A stretch of DNA of 64,000 nucleotides from WVZH01 sp034430895 (GCA_034430895.1 DAOUDW010000038.1:1-64000); one strand, 5' to 3'. Counted from the first letter of the stretch, positions 54,347-63,889 are shown. Translations and numbers: made by a program. The notes: a model not told the origin generated them from the letters alone.

Positions 54347-54495
54347 CGGGTTCACTCCATGGATGAAGTAGGAACAGCTTTCCGTGTAGCATACTATTCC
54401 CCCTGCGGAAACGAAAGGTTACATTATCACCAATTCGAAGGATTGGATTGCGGGCTGATTTCCCTGAGCTCTCATACAAGCGTGAGTCGAATCCA

Positions 54496-57189
54496 TTATC
54501 TACTCTCCTCTACGACCCGTGCATCGAGTTTTTCAGAATCCTCGCCCACACGATAGCGGATGCGTATCGATGCCGTGCCCGATATCGCCGTAGTGTCGTA
54601 GTAGAAGATGTTCCAATCATCCAACGTGATCTGCTTGTAAGGCATGTATTTAAAGACCTCTTCGATTTCCATTCCTATTGGAACAGCGACAGCAATTACT
54701 TCTTGATCATAGGATTTGGGTTCAATACCAAGCGTTATGAGCCGTAAATCATCACTCTGAATCCGGAGGTGCGGTAAATGATCGAAGTACATATCGTAGC
54801 CAAAACGTCGCGAATTTGTCTCGACGAAGTAATTCGTTCTGAGATACTCATCTTCTTCATAAGTGTATTCATCCATTATGTTACTTCCAATCCACTCAAC
54901 CGAAAGTATTGTGTCCTCCGGCCGTAGAAGTTGACCAAATATATTGGTTATCATGAGATTCTCCCAATCTGCGAGCGTTTTGACCTCGACAACACGGACA
55001 GTATCATCACTATGGAACTCCCATAAGACAAACCGGCGTGTTTCCAGATCGGATGAGCGTGGCTTTCCTTCAATTTCTATATTATCTAGTCTGTCGGCGG
55101 TAGGCTGCATCTTAATGTCCATTAACCGCCAATTCTTGCCACAATATGTTGTATCTACCAGGGAGGTTATGCCGCCTCGCATAGCGATAGCCCAGCCTCG
55201 CCATGGATTGATAAAACTAAATTGTCCATCCCAAGACACGATGTTCATATTCTGCCAGGTTACCCCGCCATCTTCAGTACGCCACATTTCTCGACTTAGC
55301 AGCAAGCCATGATATTCATCGAAGAACAATAATCTCGTCTTTATCTCATGGATTTGAAACGGTACCGTCGGTAGCGTATGTGTATGCCATGTGATACCGC
55401 CATCTTCAGTGGCATACAAGAATTCAATGGACCTTGGATCTTCAAAGTTCGGATCATCAAAACAAGATACTTTCAATCGTGCCACCTCTTCGGAAAGCAG
55501 ATTAAGTTGCGATGGCAGACAATAACTCCATTGAGTAAACAGTTCCGGGGATTGTGTTGGGGGAGATAACTCGTGTGTGTGCCACGTGAAGCCACCATCC
55601 GAGGTTACATAAAACCCTGGCGCCGTCCTTTCAACAGACCAATCCAATAGCCAGCCGGTTTGTTCATCGACAAAGACTATGTCCTGTGAATAGCGTTGGA
55701 TTTCAGGATTAGTTCCACACGAGTCCGCCGAATCACACCAGGTTGGAATGACTGGATTCCAGTTTAACCCCCCATCAATGGTGCGGAAGTAGTTAACAGC
55801 TACAGGATCTTCGCCGTTGCGTTCGAATATTCTCAGCCAACCTGTTTTTGTATCGATCATGTTGAACGAGGCTTCACAAACCAATCCAGAAGGCATTATT
55901 TCCAAAGGTTGGCTGGTTTTCCAGTTTTGACCACCATCCGTTGTAAAGAGAACCGATGTATCGGAGGAGATGCCACAAGAAGGGTCTCCATCTCCTATTG
56001 TCGTATAAACCACCCAAGCATGGTCTGCATCGAGAAAGCCTGCAGTCACTCGATAGCTAGTATCTCCACGGTATTCTGGAAGCGGCGTAACATCATGCCA
56101 CGTTTTACCACCATCCTGAGTAGTAAATATGGTTGCGTTGTTTAGTCCCCATCCGTCGACTGCGTCAATCATGTTGATGAAGGTTAGCTTAAAACCCCGC
56201 GCAGAAGAATGAGCCGAATATGCACAACGAAATCCCAATTCCGTTGAGTGGTCGTATGGATCTCCCATGAAGCGATCTGCAGCACCAATCGGCCAATGCG
56301 CAAGCCTGCTGTACGATCCCCCGCGGAATACGCGGAAATCGCCAGATGATGGTCCAAGTGGATTCTCCGCAGGCGACACAATATAGTAATTATCGTTATA
56401 CCTATCTGCCACCCACTCCTCAACGTTACCGAGCATGTCCAGCACTCCGTACGGACTGGCGCCCTCGGGAAAGCTTCCTGCGGGTGACGTGCCCTCATAG
56501 CCATCGCAGGAGGATGTGCTGCATGTGGCGGGATCATCATACGTGTTCGCCAGACTACTTGTGAAAACATCCCCCCAAGGATAGAGCCTGCCATCTTCCC
56601 CGCTCGCCGCCTTCTCCCACTCCGCCTCCGTAGGCAGACGACGTCCTGCCCATCCACAGTAGGCCTGAGCACCATACCATGTCACTCCGCTAACTGGGTG
56701 ACTACTATAGTTGCTCTCCGAGTGCCACTCACCTTCCGAATATACAAGTTTTGAATTCTCTGTAGATAGGCAATCTTCACCCCCCTCACACTGGTTGCCA
56801 TACGAATTTAGAAATGCGGCATACATCTCATTGGTAATTTCAGTTCGATCTATCCAGTATTCATCCAGATAAACATCATGCTGGGGCTGCTCGGTAGAGA
56901 ACGTTAACCCATCACACGCTGAACCGCATTGGTGCAGAATCTGGTCTATATCCTCTTCGGAAAGCCCCATCAGGAATGCGCCCTCCGGAACGTAAACCAA
57001 CTCCATCCCATCGATCTCCGATATTGCGGTCTCGCCGGACTCAAAATTCCGAGCGTTCGATAAATCAAACGGAAGCATCACTGAAACACTGGTTTGCTCT
57101 CCTGACTGAGTAGCCTGAGATGGGCCACACCCCACAAGGCTCGCTCCCATCAAAAGCAACATGAGAAGGTTACTCTCCCTGGAATTCAT
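54496..57189 (-). CDS. SUMF1-like plus Ycf48/Asp-box lipoprotein
   Basis: 897 residues from ATG 57189, 7 nt after AGGAGG. Lipobox LVGC (Cys about 21). Residues about 55-350 are a SUMF1/FGE-fold domain (WIDRTEITNEMYAAFLNS; GRRLPTEAEWEKAA; YPWGD; VFRGGSYSRL; LGFRCAY). The active-site cysteines that formylglycine-generating enzymes carry between RGGS and LGFRC are absent, so it is not an FGE. Residues about 355-690 have six Asp-box-type repeats (QDGGKTWHD, TDGGQNWKT, IDGGLNWNP, SDGGFTWHT, EDGGITWHT, EDGGVTWQN) forming a Ycf48/sialidase-like propeller. The C-terminal 200 residues are unassigned. Probably a surface binding protein. Confidence 0.85.
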   Translation of the reverse strand: MNSRESNLLMLLLMGASLVGCGPSQATQSGEQTSVSVMLPFDLSNARNFESGETAISEIDGMELVYVPEGAFLMGLSEEDIDQILHQCGSACDGLTFSTEQPQHDVYLDEYWIDRTEITNEMYAAFLNSYGNQCEGGEDCLSTENSKLVYSEGEWHSESNYSSHPVSGVTWYGAQAYCGWAGRRLPTEAEWEKAASGEDGRLYPWGDVFTSSLANTYDDPATCSTSSCDGYEGTSPAGSFPEGASPYGVLDMLGNVEEWVADRYNDNYYIVSPAENPLGPSSGDFRVFRGGSYSRLAHWPIGAADRFMGDPYDHSTELGFRCAYSAHSSARGFKLTFINMIDAVDGWGLNNATIFTTQDGGKTWHDVTPLPEYRGDTSYRVTAGFLDADHAWVVYTTIGDGDPSCGISSDTSVLFTTDGGQNWKTSQPLEIMPSGLVCEASFNMIDTKTGWLRIFERNGEDPVAVNYFRTIDGGLNWNPVIPTWCDSADSCGTNPEIQRYSQDIVFVDEQTGWLLDWSVERTAPGFYVTSDGGFTWHTHELSPPTQSPELFTQWSYCLPSQLNLLSEEVARLKVSCFDDPNFEDPRSIEFLYATEDGGITWHTHTLPTVPFQIHEIKTRLLFFDEYHGLLLSREMWRTEDGGVTWQNMNIVSWDGQFSFINPWRGWAIAMRGGITSLVDTTYCGKNWRLMDIKMQPTADRLDNIEIEGKPRSSDLETRRFVLWEFHSDDTVRVVEVKTLADWENLMITNIFGQLLRPEDTILSVEWIGSNIMDEYTYEEDEYLRTNYFVETNSRRFGYDMYFDHLPHLRIQSDDLRLITLGIEPKSYDQEVIAVAVPIGMEIEEVFKYMPYKQITLDDWNIFYYDTTAISGTASIRIRYRVGEDSEKLDARVVEESR

Positions 57190-57260
57190 GATGTTCCCTC
57201 CTTGGAAGAAAGCGGATCTTGCTTTGAATATCACATCCCGGGGTTACCGGACAAATCCCA

Positions 57261-58790
57261 TTATTCAGCCGAAACCTCGACCTCAAGCGGAAAGTATGCA
57301 TCCTGATAGGCAATTTGCGGATTCTGATCTTCGACGTTCGGATCGGTCAACAATTGCAGGTCTGATCCATCCAGCAAGACGGCAAAGATCGAGAAATACG
57401 GCGTTCGTCCCGATTCGAAGTACAGCGTCTGGCTGTTCGGTCCCCACACCGGCCGCCAATCCAGATTGGGGTTGGCGGCAATAGGAATCGGATTCCCGCC
57501 TCGAACGAGGTCATACAGAAAGATATCCTGAGAATAATTCCCGCTGGCTTCATCCAACGCCGGAATCGAGGCAAAGGCAAGCCACCGCAAATTGGGGGAT
57601 ATGGCCGGATGGGTGCCCGCCAGTCGCTCGCCTGCAAGGTGTGCAGCGTCACACGGCTCTTGATTCACAGTCTCTAGACAAGCGTCAACATCCAGCCGAT
57701 ACAGCGCGCCTTTGTTCTCGAAGATCAGTTCCTGCATCGATTCGCCAGGAACCCAGGATGGATATCTCCCCGGAGCGAGTTGGATGGGCGCTGCGGACAG
57801 GTTCTCATAATCCAACAGAGTTATAAACCAGCGCTGCGCTTCAGCCTCCCGATCCATGGCTGCATAGGCGATATAACGACAATCCGCGGACCAGACCGGC
57901 TTGTCATACACAACCTCTGCCTCGTCGATGAGCGCCTGCATATTCTGACCGTCGCTATCCATGACCCATATCGCCCAATTGGGGTCCTCTTCCACATGGT
58001 AACCACGGATTTGGACGAAGGCAATTTTCTGGTTGCCCGGGCAAAGTGCCGGCTGCACCTCGGCGACGGCCGTGTTCGTCAACCGCCTGTAATCCATTTC
58101 ATCTGGATCGGCCAAAGATATGGAGACAATGTCCATGCTCTTGACGCCATCGTGCAGGTAAATCGTGTTGTATAGCAGACGATTTTCCTGGACGTGGACA
58201 TACGCCTGCCGTTCTACGCTGATCACATCTTTGAGAACGAACACTCCGTCAGGCAGATCGGAGAACGTAAAACCTTGTTTCTTCCCTGCGCTCAATTCTC
58301 CCCTGGCGTCCTCACTGGCGGTAAACGCTAAAAGGACATTGTATTTTTCTGGCGCAGCGAGGGATTCGTCATCCCCAAATAGAACCGGGATGGACCACTC
58401 CCCTGCCGTATTGGGGACTGAATAATACGCTACAGCCGGGAACACTAGCTCTCCTGCGGACAGCGGTTGAAGCAGGACGTGAATGGTTGTGATCTCCGGC
58501 TCGAGAGCCGCATAGGTCCCTCGCAACGTCATGCGCGGCAGGACAAGGTCCGAGTCGGCGAGATTATTAACTTCGATCGTCACGCCGTCCAAAGGATCCA
58601 TCGCTGGAGCGGTTAACGTATCTTTGGGCACGACATCGCTTGTCTCTTCGACCGAGTGCGTAGATACCCCTACCTGCGCATCGGTGGTTTGTGCAACCAC
58701 GCCATCCGTCTCGGCCTGCGTGGAGTTACAAGCAACGAGGAGCAGACTGATCAATAGAAGTACGAATAAGTTCGTGGTGTTGATCTTCAT
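57261..58790 (-). CDS. TolB/PD40-like beta-propeller lipoprotein
   Basis: 509 residues from ATG 58790 (GGAGGGGAG upstream). Lipobox LLVAC (Cys about 21), then a beta domain with GMTLRGTYAALE-like segments and a C-terminal propeller of PD40 repeats (NWAIWVMDSDGQNMQ; WSADCRYIAYAAMD; SPNLRWLAFAS; WGPNSQTLYFES). PD40 repeats bind proteins or ligands; they have no known catalysis by themselves. It lies in a run of minus-strand lipoprotein genes with no TonB or Tol partner. Confidence 0.83.
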   Translation of the reverse strand: MKINTTNLFVLLLISLLLVACNSTQAETDGVVAQTTDAQVGVSTHSVEETSDVVPKDTLTAPAMDPLDGVTIEVNNLADSDLVLPRMTLRGTYAALEPEITTIHVLLQPLSAGELVFPAVAYYSVPNTAGEWSIPVLFGDDESLAAPEKYNVLLAFTASEDARGELSAGKKQGFTFSDLPDGVFVLKDVISVERQAYVHVQENRLLYNTIYLHDGVKSMDIVSISLADPDEMDYRRLTNTAVAEVQPALCPGNQKIAFVQIRGYHVEEDPNWAIWVMDSDGQNMQALIDEAEVVYDKPVWSADCRYIAYAAMDREAEAQRWFITLLDYENLSAAPIQLAPGRYPSWVPGESMQELIFENKGALYRLDVDACLETVNQEPCDAAHLAGERLAGTHPAISPNLRWLAFASIPALDEASGNYSQDIFLYDLVRGGNPIPIAANPNLDWRPVWGPNSQTLYFESGRTPYFSIFAVLLDGSDLQLLTDPNVEDQNPQIAYQDAYFPLEVEVSAE

Positions 58791-58842
58791 TCTCCCCTCC
58801 GACTGGATGATTAAACACGGTTCTCCCAGGAACAACCTGAGT

Positions 58843-59763
58843 TCAAGGTTGCTCATCAGGCAGCGTTTCGAGGCCGATCATCTGGGAGACCGTCACCAGG
58901 GTGTACCCACTGTCGCGCAGGTAGCGGATCATCTCCGGCAGTGCTTCGGCCGTATGCCAGCCGCGTCCATTGCCGTGCATCAGGATTATAGAGCCGTTTT
59001 GCACGCGCTCTCGAACGAGTCGGTTGATATTCTCGGCGTCATTGTCGGGCACCGGATCGGCAGTATCCGCATCCCACTGGATCGTATAGAGACCGTGATA
59101 GGCTACGACGCTGAGCAGCATGGTGTTGTACAGGCCAGCGGGAGGTCGAAAGAGGCGCGATTGCCGGCCGGTAAGGCTGTAGAGTATGTTTTGAGTCTTG
59201 ACGATCTCGCGGTGCATGTCGATCTCTTCCAGGTCGATCATGTCGGGATGACTCCAGGAGTGATTCCCGAGCTCGAATTGAGGATACTGCGCCAGCAGCT
59301 TCGTTTCCTCCGGATGCGTGCGCATCCAATCGCCGCCTAAAAAGAAGGTGGCTGGCGCATCCGCTTCCAACAGCGCCTCCACAATATCGGCATCGAACCA
59401 TGCCGGCAGCTTCGGTTTCTGGCACATGTCGAAGGTCAGGGCGATGTAGGGTTCGTCGCGATCGCCGTGGAAAATCAGATGTACGTCCGTATGGGGAAAC
59501 GTGGGCGCCACTGAAGGGTATGGGGAAACCGTAGTTGTGATGGATGGCGAGACAATCGGCGAAGGCGTTTGCGTTGGCTTTCTCGTCGGCGTTACTGTGG
59601 AGCTCGCAATCGCAGTTGCTTCGACTGGCTGCGTGCTTGTCCTGGTTCTTGAAACAACCGTTCGCGTGGTTTGCCGACCATGCGCAGTTACAGCAGGCTT
59701 ACACGAAGTCAATATCGCAATCATGACTAAAACGATCGGGGCGAAAGCCGCTTTGATCTTCAT
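58843..59763 (-). CDS. Polysaccharide deacetylase (NodB-type) lipoprotein
   Basis: 306 residues; GGGAGG precedes ATG 59763. Lipobox LTSC (Cys about 21), a Ser/Thr/Pro-rich linker to about 90, then a NodB domain. It has the TFD motif (YIALTFDMCQK), zinc-site HSWSHPDM, RPPAG (LFRPPAGLYNT) and the last motif ILMHGNGRG. It is expected to remove acetyl groups from N-acetylated sugars of peptidoglycan or capsule outside the cell. Confidence 0.93.
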   Translation of the reverse strand: MKIKAAFAPIVLVMIAILTSCKPAVTAHGRQTTRTVVSRTRTSTQPVEATAIASSTVTPTRKPTQTPSPIVSPSITTTVSPYPSVAPTFPHTDVHLIFHGDRDEPYIALTFDMCQKPKLPAWFDADIVEALLEADAPATFFLGGDWMRTHPEETKLLAQYPQFELGNHSWSHPDMIDLEEIDMHREIVKTQNILYSLTGRQSRLFRPPAGLYNTMLLSVVAYHGLYTIQWDADTADPVPDNDAENINRLVRERVQNGSIILMHGNGRGWHTAEALPEMIRYLRDSGYTLVTVSQMIGLETLPDEQP

Positions 59764-59948
59764 CTACGGTACCTCCCATGGAGTCTTCAAGATCTCCCAC
59801 CGAATATAGCACGCCATGGTTACCGGATAGTTACCGCAAAATCACCATTCCCTTCCCCAGAACCAGTTTACGGCAGCATACTCCCCAAGCGATCCTGTAA
59901 TCTCGAATAGGGAACCATGCCCGACAAATTCCCCCGCTAGCGGACCGA

Positions 59949-60347
59949 TCAGTCCCCCAGATACCCACCTACGACGGCGATGGCTTCGATCTCGACCGCC
60001 GCGCCCTTGGGCAGGGCCGCCACCTGCACTGTCGAACGCGCCGGGGGCTCATTGGTGAAGAATTCCGCGTAGACGGCGTTCATTTCGGCGAATTCCCCCA
60101 TGTCCTGCAGGAAGACCGTGGTTTTAACCACATTCTGCAGCGAAGATCCACCCGCGTTGAGGATCCTGGCCAGATTGGTTAATACCTGGCGTGTTTCAGC
60201 GGCAATTCCCCCAGGCACCATCTCCCCGCTCTCTGGGTCAACCCCCAATGTGCCGGAGACAAACACCATGTCGCCGGTTTTTATCCCCAAAGAATACGGG
60301 CCGATGGCCGCGGGCGCATCGTCCGCGATCAGCACATCACGTTTCAT
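59949..60347 (-). CDS. ridA: RidA-family enamine/imine deaminase
   Basis: 132 residues from the last of three consecutive ATG codons (60353, 60350, 60347); the canonical MKRDVLIADDAPAAIGPYS begins there, and GGTGGAAGG is upstream. Family marks: GDMVFVSGTLGVDP, the active-site arginine in EPPARSTVQVAALPKGA and a final VEIEAIAV. It destroys reactive 2-aminoacrylate and similar enamines. Which of the three ATGs is used is uncertain. Confidence 0.94.
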   Translation of the reverse strand: MKRDVLIADDAPAAIGPYSLGIKTGDMVFVSGTLGVDPESGEMVPGGIAAETRQVLTNLARILNAGGSSLQNVVKTTVFLQDMGEFAEMNAVYAEFFTNEPPARSTVQVAALPKGAAVEIEAIAVVGGYLGD

Positions 60348-60417
60348 CATCATACCTTCCACCTTCTGGATTTCGAATCTCACAAGATTGTACGCCTGGA
60401 CCGGACCAATTTCAACG

Positions 60418-60452
60418 AAAAAAGTAAGGGCGACCCGCCGGGTCGCCCTTAC
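60418..60452 (-). terminator. Terminator of leuS (perfect palindrome)
   Basis: On the minus strand a 13-bp perfect stem GTAAGGGCGACCC/GGGTCGCCCTTAC (60452-60424, 3-nt loop) followed by TTTTTT. It looks like the repeat family seen at 39718-39771, so it may be a mobile palindrome reused as a terminator. Confidence 0.9.
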
Positions 60453-60497
60453 AGCTTGACGTTATGATGATGCGAGCTATTGTGACCAATTTATCGA

Positions 60498-63314
60498 CTA
60501 GATCACGATATTCACCAACCGGCCAGGCACCACGATCACCTTCTTCGGCTGCTTGCCTTCCATGAAGCGCTGCACGGTTTCGCTTTGTAAAGCCTGTGTT
60601 TTGGCATCGTCTTCGCTTATCCCGGCTGGGACGTTGATGCGGTCTCGCAGCTTGCCGTTCACCTGCACGATCAGCGTGATCTCCTCTTCCTTCGCCAGTT
60701 CAGGATCGAATTCCGGCCACGGCTGCTGGTGGATGGAATACGGTTTCTCCAAGCGCGCCCACAGTTCCTCGGCGATGTGCGGAGTCTCCGGCGCCATCAA
60801 GAGCAGCAATGTCTCGATGGCCTGCTTGAATCCCGGTGTATCTTCGAGGCCGGCATCCTTTGCCTCGGAGATGGCGTTGGTTAATTCCATCAAGGCCGAT
60901 ATCACCGTGTTGAACTCGAAATTTTCCAGGTCGTGGGAGATCTGACGGATGGTTTGATGGACTTTTCGCTTAAGTGCCCGAGTCTCTTCCGCTTTCTCAT
61001 CCCCCGCCTCGACGTCCGCAGTCTCGAGGACGAGTGTCCACACCCGATTCAACCAGCGTACGACGCCCTGAATGTTCTCCGGGCTCCACGGGCCGCCTTC
61101 CGACCAGCGGTACCCGAACATCAGATAGCCCCGCACTACATCTGCGCCGTAGGTCGCTACCTGTTCGTCGGGGTCGATCACGTTGCCGCGCGACTTGCTC
61201 ATGCGCTGGCCGTCCGGCCCCAGAATCTGACCCTGGTTGCGCAGCTGCAGCATCGGTTCAGGCCCCTCGGTAACACCCATGTCTCGATTTACTTTATGGA
61301 AGAAACGAGTGTAGATCAGATGCATGGTGGCGTGTTCCATGCCGCCGGTGTAGGTATCCACGGGCATCCAGTAATCGTATTCCTTGGGGTCGATAGGTCC
61401 CTTGTTGTAATCCGGGCTGAGGTAGCGCAGGTGATACCACGACGAACACATGAAGGTGTCCATCGTGTCCGTCTCGCGCACCGCCGGCTCGCCGCATTTC
61501 GGACACGCCGTGTGCTTCCAGGTTGGGTGAAAGGTCAACGGGCTTTCACCGGTCGGTTTCCACTCCACGTCCTCGGGCAGTTCGATTGGCAGTTGATCCT
61601 CCGGAACGGGCACGATGCCGCATTTCTCGCAGTAGACCATGGGGATCGGCGCGCCCCAATAGCGCTGCCGGGAGATCAGCCAGTCGTGCAGACGATAATT
61701 CACGGCGGCTTTGCCGATTTTCTTCTTCTCCAGGTAGGCGTTGGTTTGATCCACCGCACTATCCCCCGGCGTGCCGCTCATCGGACCGGAATGGATCATC
61801 GTGCCGTGCTCGGCGTGGTAGAGTGCATCCCGATAGAATTCCACACCCCAGAGCATCTCCATGATCGTGCGCTTGTCCTTCACGTTGGGTTCCAGGCTCT
61901 GGCAGCGCGCCAGAATTTGTTCGTCGGCCTCGGCGGAATCCCACTGCATCACTTCGTCGTGTAAGATGAACAGCCACTGAGTCCCCACGATCTCGATCCA
62001 GGCATCGGGCTTGAGATGCGCTTGTGCGATCTCAACATAGCGATCCACCTTTTCCAGCGGAATCTCGATTTGGAAGGTGCCATCGCGCTGCTCGAAGGGG
62101 ATCTTTTCCTTTTTGAGTGCCTCAGCAAAGCCGTCTTTAACGGTCTTTACAAGGGCGATCGATTTGGTCAGTCCATCCGGGCGATCGATCACCGGGATGA
62201 TCGGCAGGCCAAATTTCAGCGCGAATTCGAAATCACGTTCGTCGTGGGCGGGAACGGCCATGATGGCGCCAGTCCCATAAGTCATTAGAACGTAATCGGC
62301 GGTCCAGATCGGAATGCGTTTCTCGTTCACCGGGTTAATGGCGTAGCCGCCGGTGAAGACGCCCGTCTTCTCTTTATCGACCGCTTCGCGTTCGATGTCC
62401 GCCTGGCGTGCCGCTTGATGCACATATGCTTCCACTTCTTCCGCTTGATCCGCCGTGGTGATCTTTTCCACCAGGGGATGTTCGGGTGCAAGCACCATAA
62501 ACGTCGCACCCCAGAGCGTGTCCGGCCGCGTGGTGAACACCGGCATCGGGTCGCCGTCTTCGGTGTGGAAGGTCACGCTGGCGCCTTCGCTGCGCCCAAT
62601 CCAATTTTCCTGCAGGATACGTACGGGATCGGGCCAATCGATGAAAGAGAAATCCAGCAGCTCTTCGGCGTACTTGGTGATGCGGAAGAACCACTGATCC
62701 AGATTCTTCTTGATCACCGGCGTTTTACAGCGTTCACAGTGCCGATCCTCGCCCCAGACCTGTTCCCGCGCCAGGGTCGTGTTGCACTGGGGACACCAAT
62801 CCACCGGCGATTCCTTCTTGTAGGCCATGTCGTTCTCGTACAACTTCAGGAAGAACCACTGCGTCCAGCGGTAGTATTCGGGATCGGAGGAAATCGCCTG
62901 GCGCGACCAGTCCCACATCGCTCCCATACTGCGCAGTTGTCGCTGCATGTTGGCGATGTTCTTATAGGTCCACTCCTTGGGATGGATGCCGCGGGCGATC
63001 GCCGCGTTCTCGGCCGGTAACCCAAAGGCATCGAAACCGATGGGATACATCACGTTGAGGCCTTTCATGCGCAAGTAACGGGCGCGTGCATCCGACGGCG
63101 TCATGGCAAACCAATGCCCGATGTGCATGTCACCCGAAGTGTAGGGAAGCATGGTCAGGAAATAGAATTTCTCCTTTTGGGGATCGATTTCTGCTTTATA
63201 GAGCTGATCCTCTTCCCAGCGCGCCTGCCACTTCACCTCGATTTCGCCTGGATCGTATCGCTCGATCCAGGCGCGCTCCCGGTCGTCCTTTCCCGCTTCT
63301 TTTTTCTTTCCCAT
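60498..63314 (-). CDS. leuS: Leucyl-tRNA synthetase
   Basis: 938 residues from ATG 63314, 6 nt after GGAGG; an ATG at 63320 directly touches that site. Class I synthetase: HIGH motif in SGDMHIGHWFAMTP, a zinc-type CPQCNTTLA and CERCKTPV pair, a central editing domain (TRPDTLWGATFMVLAPEHP; TYGTGAIMAVPAHDERD), KMSKS in RMSKSRGNVIDPD and an anticodon-binding C-terminal part. It charges tRNA-Leu. It is controlled by a T-box leader. Length and order of domains are standard for bacteria. Confidence 0.98.
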   Translation of the reverse strand: MGKKKEAGKDDRERAWIERYDPGEIEVKWQARWEEDQLYKAEIDPQKEKFYFLTMLPYTSGDMHIGHWFAMTPSDARARYLRMKGLNVMYPIGFDAFGLPAENAAIARGIHPKEWTYKNIANMQRQLRSMGAMWDWSRQAISSDPEYYRWTQWFFLKLYENDMAYKKESPVDWCPQCNTTLAREQVWGEDRHCERCKTPVIKKNLDQWFFRITKYAEELLDFSFIDWPDPVRILQENWIGRSEGASVTFHTEDGDPMPVFTTRPDTLWGATFMVLAPEHPLVEKITTADQAEEVEAYVHQAARQADIEREAVDKEKTGVFTGGYAINPVNEKRIPIWTADYVLMTYGTGAIMAVPAHDERDFEFALKFGLPIIPVIDRPDGLTKSIALVKTVKDGFAEALKKEKIPFEQRDGTFQIEIPLEKVDRYVEIAQAHLKPDAWIEIVGTQWLFILHDEVMQWDSAEADEQILARCQSLEPNVKDKRTIMEMLWGVEFYRDALYHAEHGTMIHSGPMSGTPGDSAVDQTNAYLEKKKIGKAAVNYRLHDWLISRQRYWGAPIPMVYCEKCGIVPVPEDQLPIELPEDVEWKPTGESPLTFHPTWKHTACPKCGEPAVRETDTMDTFMCSSWYHLRYLSPDYNKGPIDPKEYDYWMPVDTYTGGMEHATMHLIYTRFFHKVNRDMGVTEGPEPMLQLRNQGQILGPDGQRMSKSRGNVIDPDEQVATYGADVVRGYLMFGYRWSEGGPWSPENIQGVVRWLNRVWTLVLETADVEAGDEKAEETRALKRKVHQTIRQISHDLENFEFNTVISALMELTNAISEAKDAGLEDTPGFKQAIETLLLLMAPETPHIAEELWARLEKPYSIHQQPWPEFDPELAKEEEITLIVQVNGKLRDRINVPAGISEDDAKTQALQSETVQRFMEGKQPKKVIVVPGRLVNIVI

Positions 63315-63365
63315 CGACATCCTCCAGATATTCAACGATTCTCGAACAATCCCAACCCGCTTCAC

Positions 63366-63635
63366 AAAAAAACCTTCGTCCGTTCAGGGACGAAGGTGCG
63401 CTCCGCGGTACCACCCTGCTTCCCGACCGTTTGGAAGCTCGCTGCTTGCCAGCGTCATCGGGCTGCTCGGATCGCGCTAACGGGCGATTCCCGCTCTCGA
63501 CTACTCGTTTCGCCGGGAGGGCTTGTCCAAAAGGACGACAGGCGAGTTCTGCCTTTCTGCGGCGTTCCGTGGCCGCCATGCCGGGCTCTCACCCTCTCCG
63601 GCTCGCTGACGGATGGCCTACTACTCCTGCCATAG
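63366..63635 (-). promoter_or_regulatory. Leucine T-box leader of leuS
   Basis: On the minus strand: a stem I with AGTAGTAGGCC near 63628 and the usual distal AGCGAGCCGG..GTGAGAGCCCGG segment; a specifier CTC (Leu; 63546-63544) in GAACTCGCC; and the T-box GGGTGGTACCGCGG (63416-63403). It ends in a 10-bp terminator stem (63397-63388 with 63381-63372) followed by T7. Uncharged tRNA-Leu should favour the antiterminator. The specifier is an assignment by position and by the downstream gene; an overlapping TCG reading cannot be fully excluded from sequence. Confidence 0.92.
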
Positions 63636-63652
63636 CCAGGTATTCAGTTATT

Positions 63653-63728
63653 TGGTGGACCCAGTGGGATTCGAACCCACGACCTCCTCAATGCCATTGA
63701 GGCGCGCTCCCAACTGCGCCATGGGCCC
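63653..63728 (-). tRNA. tRNA-Ala (GGC), CCA encoded
   Basis: Cloverleaf with acceptor GGGCCCA/TGGGTCC carrying the G3-U70 pair that marks tRNA-Ala, anticodon stem CCTCA/TGAGG with loop ATGGCAT (anticodon GGC), T arm GTGGGTTCGAATCCCAC. Discriminator A at 63656, CCA at 63655-63653. It ends 18 nt before the leuS T-box leader on the same strand. Confidence 0.97.
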
Positions 63729-63734
63729 TTAGTG

Positions 63735-63807
63735 TGGACCTGGCGGGATTCGAACCCGCGACCTCATCAGTGCGATTGATGCGCGCTCCCAACTGCGCTA
63801 CAGGCCC
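63735..63807 (-). tRNA. tRNA-Ala (CGC)
   Basis: Acceptor GGGCCTG/CAGGTCC with G3-U70, anticodon stem CATCA/TGATG, loop ATCGCAC (anticodon CGC), T arm GCGGGTTCGAATCCCGC, discriminator A at 63735. CCA is not encoded. It lies 6 nt upstream of tRNA-Ala (GGC). Confidence 0.97.
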
Positions 63808-63823
63808 CCGCCGAGGTGCTGGG

Positions 63824-63852
63824 ATTGTACTTCACCGCTATAGCACTGTCAA
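63824..63852 (-). promoter_or_regulatory. Promoter of the tRNA-Ala pair
   Basis: On the minus strand TTGACA (63852-63847), 17-nt spacer, TACAAT (63829-63824), 17 nt before the mature tRNA end. It could also supply the T-box/leuS transcript, as no terminator is seen between. Confidence 0.8.
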
Positions 63853-63860
63853 GAAACGCA

Positions 63861-63889
63861 TTGATCTCCTCCCCCAGCACAACTATAAT
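63861..63889 (+). promoter_or_regulatory. Promoter of M24 peptidase gene
   Basis: TTGATC (63861-63866), 17-nt spacer, TATAAT (63884-63889); divergent from the tRNA promoter with the two -35 boxes 8 nt apart. AGGAGGA precedes the start codon. Confidence 0.65.

Noticed and set aside
63086..63700. Plus-strand frames across the leuS start, T-box leader and tRNA
   Set aside because: They run through structured RNA elements and a tRNA gene and give low-complexity, Arg/Ser/Pro-rich protein.
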